A DNA stretch of 10,326 bases, taken from positions 1 through 10,326 of the forward strand of contig LSSK01001158.1 in NCBI GenBank assembly GCA_001969505.1, written 5' to 3'. The number at the start of each line of letters is the position of its first letter. Position 1 is the first letter of the stretch. The notes under the pieces are model-generated. The model was not told the origin of the DNA and searched no databases. It saw only the letters and a program-made list of their open reading frames with translations. This DNA comes from Zancudomyces culisetae (taxonomy: Eukaryota > Kickxellomycota > Harpellomycetes > Harpellales > Legeriomycetaceae). Below, in pieces: positions 1-7,403 of the stretch. The position numbers were made by a program, and so were the translations under genes.

Positions 1-1
1 T

Positions 2-1039
2 TCTGGTCGTGCTGGCCGTACAGGTCCTGGTAAGTGTTACCGCCTGTATACTGAGGCGGCATATCGTAACGAGATGCTACCAAACACCGTTCCTGAAATC
101 CAGCGCACAAACATGTCGTCATCCGTCCTGACTCTTAAGGCTATGGGTATCAACGACCTGATTGGCTTTGACTTTATGGACCCACCACCAGCCCAGACCC
201 TGATTTCTGCTCTTGAGCTGTTGTACTCGTTAGGCGCTCTTGATGATGACGGCTTGCTGACTCGCCTGGGCCGCAAGATGGCTGAGTTTCCAATGAATCC
301 CGAGCTGTCCAAGACGTTGTTGATCAGCGCAGAACTTAACTGTAGCGACGACGTGCTGACCATTGTTGCCATGTTGACGGTCGGCTCAACCATCTTCTAC
401 CGCCCCAAGGAAAAACAGGCTCTGGCCGATTCCAAGAAGCTTAAATTCCATGCTGAAGAAGGCGATCACATAACTCTGCTGGCTGTTTATAATGCCTGGA
501 AACGCTCCAAATTTTCCAACTCGTGGTGCTTTGATAACTTTGTCGTTAGCCGAAGTCTTCGCCGCGCTGCCGATATTCGCAAACAGATTCTTGGGATCAT
601 GGACCGCTACAAGATCGATGTTCTAACCTCCGCTTCTACTTCCAAGCCCAACTACATAAATGTTTGTAAGGCTCTATGCGCTGGCTTTTTCCGTCATGCT
701 GCCAAAAAGGATCCCACCGAAGGCTATAAAACCTTGGTTGAGGGAACTCCTGTGTTTTTGCATCCCAGCAGCGCTCTGTTTAACAAGGCTCCTGAATTTG
801 TTATTTATCACGAACTAGTTATGACTACTAAGGAGTATATGCGCGAAGTCACTTCCATCCAACCCAAATGGTTGCTTGAAACTGCTCCTACCTTTTTCAA
901 GGTTGCTGATCTCCACAAAATCTCCAAAATCAAACAAAACGAGAAAATCGAACCTCTGTACAATAAATTTGAAAAACCAAATGAATGGCGTCTCTCCAAA
1001 CTCAAACGCTACTCCAAGATTAGTCAGACTTTTGGCTAA
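2..1039 (+). CDS. PRP22: DEAH-box pre-mRNA splicing helicase, Prp22/DHX8 type (C-terminal part, 5' truncated by window edge)
   Basis: The frame is open from base 2 to TAA at 1037-1039 and gives 345 residues without an intron; the start codon lies outside the window. The fragment opens inside helicase motif VI ([18 protein letters not shown], the QRxGRxGR arginine-finger region). It continues through the winged-helix and ratchet (HA2) region, about residues 40-180, with [20 protein letters not shown] and FYRPKEKQ. It then enters the OB-fold region, about residues 210-300, with [16 protein letters not shown] and [20 protein letters not shown]. The tail [17 protein letters not shown] is close to the DHX8/Prp22 ending, which separates it from Prp2, Prp16 and Prp43. 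In the known family this ATPase releases mature mRNA from the spliceosome in the nucleus and helps proofread exon ligation. The ATPase motifs I-V are not visible here. It converges on the INTS3 gene 88 bases away. The family is secure; the paralogue assignment rests on the C-terminus. Confidence 0.93.
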   Translation, partial: SGRAGRTGPGKCYRLYTEAAYRNEMLPNTVPEIQRTNMSSSVLTLKAMGINDLIGFDFMDPPPAQTLISALELLYSLGALDDDGLLTRLGRKMAEFPMNPELSKTLLISAELNCSDDVLTIVAMLTVGSTIFYRPKEKQALADSKKLKFHAEEGDHITLLAVYNAWKRSKFSNSWCFDNFVVSRSLRRAADIRKQILGIMDRYKIDVLTSASTSKPNYINVCKALCAGFFRHAAKKDPTEGYKTLVEGTPVFLHPSSALFNKAPEFVIYHELVMTTKEYMREVTSIQPKWLLETAPTFFKVADLHKISKIKQNEKIEPLYNKFEKPNEWRLSKLKRYSKISQTFG

Positions 1040-1127
1040 GTCTTTCATCACCCCATCACTCCTTTACTTTCTTCCTATCTCTCTTTTATTTTATTTAATT
1101 TTTTTTATTACTAATAAATATCATCTA
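1040..1127. terminator. Shared 3' intergenic spacer of two convergent genes, poly(A)-like signals on both strands
   Basis: Only 88 bases separate the stop of the helicase gene from the stop of the INTS3 gene, which read toward each other. The spacer is extremely T-rich on the plus strand. AATAAA occurs on the plus strand at 1113-1118, and on the minus strand at 1090-1095 and 1085-1090 (TTTATT on plus). The two genes therefore probably share overlapping 3' UTR and cleavage regions. That these motifs work as poly(A) signals is inference, since such motifs are common by chance in AT-rich DNA. Confidence 0.45.
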
Positions 1128-4100
1128 CTATAACTTTAAAACTTGCTTGTTTGAATTTACCCAACTATTCAAGGTCATTATCGGAATATACCTGAAATAT
1201 GTATCACATTTGTTAATATTCACAGAGAACCAGTTACTATCCCCCTTCTTCTTGACATATTCGGTCAGTAAACTAACCATTTCTCCGTCTGGCCTGGTAC
1301 TAACCAGTATCATGTATAGTCCATTAACTACCTCTGAGTGTAGTGTCCAGTCCTTGACTTTTTCTTTTAAATCCATTCCTGTCTCTTCTCCATTTTGTTG
1401 CTCGACTGGGAAAAAATACCGAATCAGCTCCTTTACAAACTCCTGCTGCCCAACATCCTCGTTCCTATCCCCATTCCCATCTTCATGCCCATCTCCTCCA
1501 TCTTCATTCTTACTTATATGTCCGTTCTGCAGAATCTTATTCATCCACTCCTCTCCTACCTGCTCCATCTTATTATCAAATGATTTAATCTCGGTCAACA
1601 GTAGTTGCCATACATTTACTTGGTCATTAGGTTCCCATTCAATTGTCCGCATTATCACATCCTCTATTATCTGCCTGTTTTTACCCTCCACACCATTTCC
1701 GCTATTCCGTTTTCCTTCCCAGTCTTTGACCCCGTACAAACTCATCTTTCTTGTGCTTATCCAATACACTAGCCTTTGTAGTTGATATGGAAGAATCATT
1801 TGCACCACCAACCTCAGAATCTCATAGTTCCCAACCATCACCCTCCAAAAACGGCTATATATCACGTCTAAATTGCAATAAAATAACCCTTCAAAGTTGT
1901 TTTTAAATCGCTCCATATCCATTTCATACAACTCCTTTTGTCTTTGCCTTTTGCTTTCTTCTTGTTGGCTTTGGCTTGTTTTAGCTGCTACACTTTCTAT
2001 AACTCTGCTGTACATTTCAGAATGCCTTAAATACAGCAGGTTATACATAAACCACCGATACCCCACCACATCTTCGAACTCTATGTACATGTACGCTAGC
2101 AACTCCACCACCCTTTCATACTCTTCACCTCTAATGCCATCACCATCACCATCACCACCACCACCATCCTCATCCCCATCCCCATATCTTCTTTCGCTAT
2201 CTTTTTTCGTTTGTTGACTCTGTCTATGAGTTATTCCTATCTCTGCCACTATAGATTCAAAAGTCTCATGTAATAAATCATGTTCAACAGCCTCATCGTT
2301 TTGGTTGCTTTCAAACTCTATGTTCATTTCTACATCCTCGAGCTCCGTAAGCTGCATTAATCTACCCAACAGTTTACCTATTACTTCGCTCGACACTTGT
2401 GTTTCCATATATATTTTGGTAATCTCCTGGATCAACTCCTTGCTCTCTGTCGGTGGCCTTTCCTCAACTATTGCCGCATACAACTGCCTAAACATTTCCC
2501 CAAACATCCACAGCGCTGAGTTTCCAAACAGCTCCTGAAGTTCCTTGTTCGCCTCTGCTCCTTCCCCTTCTTCTTCTTCTTCCTCTTCATCGCCCTCGGC
2601 CATCTCGTCTTCATCACCCCTCCCTTCTTCTCCTTCAACGCTTCCCATACTCTCTCCAGTACTTTCATTGGTAAATTCCACCTGTTCTTCAATTCCACTA
2701 TCAGTATACATACCACCATTATATTCAGGCGAACCATTTATTTTATATAACTCTGGCTCTCCTATATCACCCATACCCCCCATATCTCCAACCTCATAGC
2801 TGATATTTAACCCTGTATATCCTTGGTTATCGATAACAGATTGTGTATCATACAAATGCTTGTCAAGATCATATATATTATCACCATCACCATCACCATT
2901 ACCAATACCATTACCATTACCATCACCATCACTATAATCATCACCATCACCATCACCATCACCATCTTCATTTTCTTGCGACCCTTGGTTGTTATCTTCT
3001 AGCCTATACACTTTGTCTGCATCCATCTCCACTGGCTGTTTTTCATTATCTAGGCCGTCATTCACGTCCATTTTGGCACTTAAAATATTTGGAAACAATT
3101 TTAGCATCTCCTTCTTAACACATTTGGATATCCCTCCGTGCTCATATATACTCTCGAGACTTGATATCACCCCCTTTTTCAGTGCATCTTCTACTGCTCC
3201 TTCTATTGATTTTTTGATCTCTTGGCTTAATTCCAAGCTATATGACTCGGATATGTAATATATAAACTCTATTATTGCCGCAGACATAAAACTATACTTT
3301 TCCATCGATTTTTCTATAAACAATGCTGCTGGCTCAATATTCATAATATTATCTGCCTCCACATTGTAAAACACCAAGTCATACACAAACGCCAGTTTAC
3401 AATTTGCTGCAACCACTGGTGACCTGACCATCCGAAACAGTGCGCCCAACACTACATATCGTGGAACTAAATCAGATGCCAGCTGCTGGTTTGTTGGATG
3501 AATCACTCCAACTATATACCTTATCACATCACATAACAAGCTTCCTGATTCTGGCGTTGACAGGTACTGCTGTATAAACCACATTAAATGCTTGTAAAAC
3601 CCTTGCATCCTCAGTCGCTCCATTATAAACATCAACTTGTACTCCATCTCTATCGTCACTCTGTTCATCAAAAAATGCTTTGGAGTCGGTACTTTCAGCA
3701 ACTGCCCCACTCCTTCAAACTGTTCGTGGATCCCTTTGGGATTTTTTAGTATCTCTTCCCATAATTCTTTGATCCTTGGCAATTTGCCTATATCTTGTAG
3801 CGCCCTTACCAAATCTCTTCCTATCACGCCACATTCTAAAAACTATATATGTCCAATATTTATTATTATCTGTCGTTTTATAACTAATAAAACATCGAAA
3901 TCTGTCTCGTATTCTCTTTGCATGCTATAACTCACCTTTTCCTTTATAAACATCACTACTATTTCACACTCTTGCTCTCTCAAGTCAATAAATTTGCTGT
4001 GGTCCAATGCCAACCGGCTGAATGCATAAACCAGTGTTGGTACAAGATTTGGCTGCTGGTAAACCCATTCCCTTTTATTAATATATTAATTTTTGTCTTT

Positions 4101-5108
4101 AGTACCCCCTCTCTTTATGCCACGATCCCTATTTGCACATTTTAACATTCTTTTTCTTTTTTTACTTACTTGTTAACTCGAACAAAATCCAGCATATACT
4201 GACATAGCTTCACGTTAGCTATTGATATATCGCCTCCTCTCATTTGCCGTGTCAAAATAAGTAATACCTGATATATTTCCTGTATGTTCAGACCGATAAG
4301 CTCATTCAGCAACCAAAATAACTAAATTTTATATATCCATTTGTACTTCAATAAACTTGTTTCTTGTATTGTGTGTGATTTATATATAACAAGTACACCA
4401 ACCGAATCGAATAAAGCATATCAATTTACCTGTCTTCTTGCATTATCCTTAATCGTATAAAACTTTGGTGCAAATGAAATCTGCTTTAACCGATGGATCA
4501 AATGTGCAAATCCGTCTCTTGTCACAAACATCATCCGACCGTAATCCTATCGTTATTTATTAACCCCATCCCATCCCCAAAGAAAAAGTTTTATTTCTGA
4601 TGGCTATTTAGTCTAATAAGTCATGTATGTATCACAAATGCAAACTGCTTACCGCTGCTGCTCGTTCCGGAAACACCAAGATGCCATACAACAATCCATC
4701 TATCAGATCACAATGACTTTCCATACTTCCTGATGCCTATTATTGATTTCATTAGATATCGGAATTTAAAAAAGTTTAAAAGTGAATACGCAAATAGTAT
4801 ATATAGATTCTTGTATTTTCTTACAATTTCCTGTAAGATTGCATGTGCTTCCATCTCTGATTTTCCAGCCAGATCCCTGTTCATCTTCTCGTAGTTTTCC
4901 AACATTTTCTATTTTGAATAAGAGTGAAAAAAAAACCACAAGTTTGTTTAAAGACATCAAGTAGCCAAGATCTAATTTCCTGTGTATCATAACCAGGATT
5001 AATATCGAGATCATTGCTTACTTCTTGATACGATTCAATGATATCTAGGGGTGTGAGTGTGAATATCTCTGGCACCGCCTTTTTTTCTTCCTCTACTGTT
5101 GCTTCCAT
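1128..5108 (-). CDS. INTS3: Integrator complex subunit 3 / SOSS-A homologue, seven exons, complete (1124 aa)
   Basis: Exons on the minus strand: 5108-5022, 4908-4825, 4736-4653, 4546-4430, 4321-4170, 4071-3936, 3842-1128. Joining them keeps frame and gives 1124 residues (human INTS3 is about 1040). The start ATG at 5108 has an in-frame TGA 15 bases upstream. The N-terminal helical-repeat domain (about residues 15-470) aligns with animal INTS3 as I know it: FVTRDGFAHL, RGGDISIANVKL, FLECGVIGRDLVRAL, QQYLSTPESGSLLCDVIRYI, GVIHPTNQQL and NIMNIEPAALF are conserved. Several intron junctions fall where the alignment needs no gap. A long acidic, low-complexity linker (about 475-650) follows. A second helical domain (about 651-1110) includes GYRWFMYNLLYLRHS and IEWEPNDQVNVWQLLL, positioned as in the INTS3 C-terminal domain. 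In the known family INTS3 is a scaffold for INTS6 and for the ssDNA-binding SOSS proteins, acting in the nucleus in snRNA and pause-release 3' processing and in DNA damage response. The codon at 3827 is an internal GTG, not the start. Confidence 0.92.
1452..1505 (-). repeat. Third, degenerate Gly/Asp/Asn-rich tract (INTS3 residues ~1000-1017)
   Basis: The coding strand encodes EDGGDGHEDGNGDRNEDV, derived from GATGG/GGTGAT-like units with many substitutions. It lies in another loop of the C-terminal domain, before KELIRYFF. It is more decayed than the other two tracts. Confidence 0.6.
2136..2183 (-). repeat. Second GGTGAT-type tract encoding Gly-Asp repeat (INTS3 residues ~774-789)
   Basis: The plus strand shows CATCACCATCACC units followed by CACCACCACC and CATCC. 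The coding strand gives GDGDEDGGGGDGDGDG. It interrupts the C-terminal helical domain between a Gln/Lys-rich segment and EEYERVVELLAYMY, so it is probably an exposed loop insertion. Confidence 0.8.
2553..2591 (-). repeat. Glu-rich run in INTS3 linker
   Basis: A CTT/CTC-rich stretch on the plus strand encodes EGDEEEEEEEGEG near the end of the acidic linker, immediately before the C-terminal helical domain starts at NKELQELFG. It is a compositional run, and no function is claimed. Confidence 0.7.
2880..2966 (-). repeat. GGTGAT-type hexanucleotide tract encoding Gly-Asp repeat (INTS3 residues ~513-541)
   Basis: The plus strand reads repeated ATCACC/ATTACC units, so the coding strand is a degenerate GGTGAT/GGTAAT array. 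It is translated as alternating Gly-Asp with Gly-Asn interruptions (GDGDGDGDDYSDGDGNGNG). It sits in the acidic linker between the two folded parts of INTS3, where length change would be tolerated. Interruptions in the middle suggest an older tract, while the flanking units are near identical. Confidence 0.85.
3843..5021 (-). other. Six spliceosomal introns clustered at the 5' end of the INTS3 gene (span includes exons 2-6)
   Basis: Introns on the minus strand are 5021-4909 (113 nt, GTAAGC), 4824-4737 (88 nt, GTAAGA), 4652-4547 (106 nt, GTAAGC), 4429-4322 (108 nt, GTAAAT), 4169-4072 (98 nt, GTAAGT) and 3935-3843 (93 nt, GTGAGT). All end in AG, mostly TAG. Five are phase 0; the fifth is phase 2 and splits a Lys codon. 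The junctions were chosen by frame continuity plus gap-free alignment to INTS3, for example ...MFIKEK joined to FLECGVIG and ...DFVRVN-K joined to EWVYQQ. The narrow size range supports the set. The exact boundaries are inferred from one strand of genomic sequence without a transcript. Confidence 0.85.
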
Positions 5109-5351
5109 TTCTATTAGTATTCAATTAAACTATTGTGGTTATTATTTCATTACTTTTACTTCATCTCTAGGTTTATCCTGAATCCTTTACAAAATAACAA
5201 ACAAATCTAACGGTTTATATCCGGCTTTAACTACACTAACATATCATTTCTTTGTATCCTCCTTATCCTCTCCCATTACCATCGAGGAAAAATGATAGGT
5301 ATAAATTATATTTGCGGTTTTGAAAAGTAATAAAAGAATTTGCAAACATTA
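5109..5351. other. Upstream region of INTS3, no gene seen
   Basis: This AT-rich stretch should contain the INTS3 5' leader and promoter. No open frame of interest was found on either strand. Short pyrimidine-rich runs occur on the plus strand at 5250-5280. Confidence 0.5.
5214..5220 (-). promoter_or_regulatory. TATA-like element upstream of INTS3
   Basis: The minus strand reads ATATAAA about 105 bases upstream of the INTS3 ATG at 5108. It has the right sequence and rough distance for a TATA element, but such strings are frequent in this AT-rich DNA. Confidence 0.2.
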
Positions 5352-6410
5352 CTATTTGATCTTGAATTCTTTTCTTTTCTTCTCACGTTCTCTTTTACAA
5401 TAGAAATCTCAGTTTTCAGTCTTTTTCGTTACTTATTAAATAATCAAGAGATTCCACATCAATACCATTGTAAATGTATCAAAATAACGAGTAGTCAGAA
5501 TTAGGTAGAAACAGAAATACCAGCAAATACCACAATTTCGTCCTAAGCAAATTTTTCTTACCTCTTTTAATTTGTCCGTCCTTGATCTTGTTAAGTCTAC
5601 TATTTCCGTTATTTCGCGCTATTAAATTGCGTGTTATCGTGTCTATAAATAATTATTAATAGGTTAAATGTCGCATAACGAAGCATTTAAACACTTTTTC
5701 AAACTTGGTATCCACCCTCATTTCCCTCAACCCCCTCCCCAAATTCACAATATAGAAAAAAAATTCTACATTATTTCAAGCCAAATCCTATATTCTTTAG
5801 AAAAAAAGAGAATGAAGAACAAACACTGAGACCATCGAATTAAACGTCAAATTACACACCTCTTTCCGTTCCTATATAGTATACCCTATATCGCTCGAAT
5901 AAATCGGTTCAAACAAACCTTGGGAAACGACCAATGGCCCTCCTCATAAATACAGGTGTATTCAATCCATTCTTCAGATATGACAAGCGTACGATTAATC
6001 GTTGAGATTCGCTCTTGCTTTTATCAATCGAAGCTTCAAATATATCCTATACAAAAAAACTGATAAAGATCTAAAGCCAGCTACAAATCTTTTTTCAATT
6101 ATCTACCAACCTTTATTGGGGTGGGGGAGGAGGTGAGTGCTGATGTTCAAAACTACCACAAGTTAATCATAGGAAAATGCAGAAAAGAGAGAATGTGCGA
6201 GTAATTTGAAAAATTAATGAAAGTAAAGTGCATCTATGAAGATTTTATAGTACCCCTCTCTTGATCTCGCAATAAACCTTGTCCCAAAAGCTTAGTGATA
6301 GAATATGAACACTGTGATAAATTGCTCGAATCTTGTCAGTATATTTTTAAAAAGAATTAAACCTACCATGAGTATTGAATCAACAATTCTGTAACAACCT
6401 TTTACTAAGA
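5352..6410 (-). other. Coding-like segments with splice-site-like borders, possible unrecognised spliced gene or relic
   Basis: No frame here is long, but several minus-strand segments read like exons. 6048-5919 follows TATAG, is open for over 40 codons (SESQRLIVRLSYLKNGL, NTPVFMRRAIGRF) and ends at CCAAG/GTTTGT. About 6312-6255 reads SITKLLGQGLLRDQERG. About 5748-5660 reads GRGLREMRVDTKFEK. 5618-5562 lies between TTTAATAG and GTAAGA and reads REITEIVDLTRSRTDKLKE or, in another frame, LNKIKDGQIKR. 5407-5352 can end the gene with KREREKKRKEFKIK and TAG. I could not join these into one convincing frame and recognise no family. The plus strand also has short open stretches, for example 5668-5829 (53 codons). 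It may be a rapidly evolving multi-exon gene, a decayed gene or chance. Confidence 0.25.
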
Positions 6411-6440
6411 GTAAAATTACTAGAAATAAATCATAACCAT

Positions 6441-6984
6441 ATGAACCGAGGTAAGTAGTTCTGTTCTCTAGTATTTCAGATATATATATAATTTTTTTTT
6501 TTAAAGCTAAAAAATAAATTAAATTTTTTTATTTGTTTATATTTTAATTAAAATCAACTCTTAGCTCTGCATATAAAGTAAAAAAATTAAATTAAATTGC
6601 AGACAAACTCTTGTAAAATGAATGTACTTTTTTCATAAAAAAAAATACGAACCTAGCTAAATTGATTTGAACTGCATTTAGGCTTGACCGTAAGAGTGAT
6701 ATGGGAGGGAAAACAGTTAAAAAAATTTACGCCGGGAGCACCACTCTAAACAATTGTGCAAATTAACTGCAGGTACGCAAATTTAAACAGGATGTAACTG
6801 CTAGTGTCGCCGAAATTAGAGCCAATGACAACAAACAGCAAAAAAAAAGGGAACAGATGGACGAGGGCGTGAATACTAACATCATCACAGTTTCATTCTA
6901 GATCAAGTGGAACAGGCAATGAACCGAAAGTTCGTCGCATGCCGGATTTCTATGCCATAAAAGGAAAGATAAATTCAAATATGT
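6441..6984 (+). other. GC-richer, coding-like island with intron signals, possible small spliced gene
   Basis: Inside very AT-rich DNA, 6680-6960 is clearly richer in G and C. An ATG at 6441 is followed after ten bases by a consensus donor GTAAGT (6451). TTTAG at 6677-6681, GTAAGA at 6690 and CTGCAG at 6767-6772 could border a tiny exon and an 83-nt intron. The segment from 6773 then reads VRKFKQDVTASVAEI and NKQQKKREQMDEG in frame with a start from MNRGLT. A perfect TACTAAC branch-point string lies at 6874-6880, 20 bases before TTCTAG (6901). After it one frame reads SGTGNEPKVRRMPDFYAIKG, to a TAA at 6982-6984. The two coding-like blocks are in different frames, and no donor gives a simple join. 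I recognise no family. It may be a small gene, a pseudogene or an RNA gene. Confidence 0.25.
6478..6600. repeat. Extremely AT-rich tract
   Basis: About 120 bases almost free of G and C, with a TATATATATA run at 6480-6490, homopolymer T runs, and TTAAATTAAATT near the end. It falls between the GTAAGT at 6451 and the GC-richer island, so it could be intron sequence of the possible small gene, or an ordinary AT-rich spacer. Confidence 0.6.
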
Positions 6985-7009
6985 AATATGGAGAAAAGAA
7001 GAACAACAA

Positions 7010-7046
7010 GCTGTCCGTTATCTCGAAAGATTTTTAAACGGATAGC
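7010..7046 (+). other. Strong hairpin: 10-bp outer stem, 4-bp inner stem, CGAA loop
   Basis: Bases 7010-7019 (GCTGTCCGTT) pair with 7037-7046 (AACGGATAGC), with one G-U pair when read as RNA on the plus strand. Inside, ATCT (7020-7023) pairs with AGAT (7028-7031) around a CGAA loop, leaving a five-base bulge on the 3' side (7032-7036). No gene overlaps it convincingly. It could be part of a non-coding RNA or of a transcript 3' end; I see no box C/D or clear H/ACA pattern. Confidence 0.4.
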
Positions 7047-7403
7047 ATACCTTTTTGTATAGTATTCAATTGAAGAGTGGTTGTGGTGTTGTCAAAATAA
7101 TTTCAGTTGGTTGAGCTGCATTATTTCAAGCTATTAATATAGCATAAAGTATCCATTTATTGAGCTTCTTGTGTTTTCTACTATATAAAAAAACAAAAAA
7201 AAAGCTATATACTAAAAAAAAATGTTTGTTTTAGTTGGGACTGATCCTGACTTCCTAGCCAAAAAGTAACCCACAAAAAAAGTAAATCCCCCTCCCCCCA
7301 ACCAGCCTTTTTACATTTTTACACTTTACCTTGTTGCAGGGATAGGTAGTTACAATATTACAAAACTGGCTAGCATAAATGACCAACAAGACAGTGCAGC
7401 ACT
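7047..7403. other. Spacer downstream of the transporter gene, no gene seen
   Basis: AT-rich sequence with several poly(A) runs near 7185-7222 and a C-run near 7290. On the minus strand it is the 3' flank of the transporter; an AATAAA on that strand lies at 7161-7156. No supported coding frame was found. Confidence 0.5.

Noticed and set aside
37-393. Minus-strand open frame of 118 residues opposite the helicase
   Set aside because: It lies entirely antisense to well-conserved Prp22 coding sequence and shows no domain of its own.
2843-3118. His-rich plus-strand open frame with long His/Tyr runs, resembling a metal-binding protein
   Set aside because: It is the antisense reading of the Gly-Asp repeat tract inside INTS3.
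3825-3827. GTG as the start codon of a 899-aa protein
   Set aside because: The conserved FLECG preceding it continues upstream, and five further spliced exons align with the INTS3 N-terminus, so this is an internal Val codon.
4708-5108. Three short minus-strand open frames that could be called as small separate genes
   Set aside because: Their useful parts are exons 1 and 2 of INTS3; the rest is intron read-through. Joining the exons restores the family alignment.
5668-5829. Plus-strand 53-codon open frame with a TATAAATA string upstream
   Set aside because: A frame this long is expected by chance in 2 kb of sequence, no domain is visible, and the opposite strand is at least as protein-like.
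5900-5925. GGTTCAAAC string resembling a tRNA T-arm
   Set aside because: No matching stems, anticodon arm or acceptor stem could be formed around it.
5991-6002. Perfect 12-base palindrome ACGATTAATCGT
   Set aside because: Twelve-base palindromes occur by chance at this scale, and it has no informative context; it lies inside a coding-like segment.
6525-6550. ARS-like consensus in the AT-rich tract (TTTATATTTT)
   Set aside because: Near matches are expected in any A/T-only stretch, and the organism's origin consensus is unknown.
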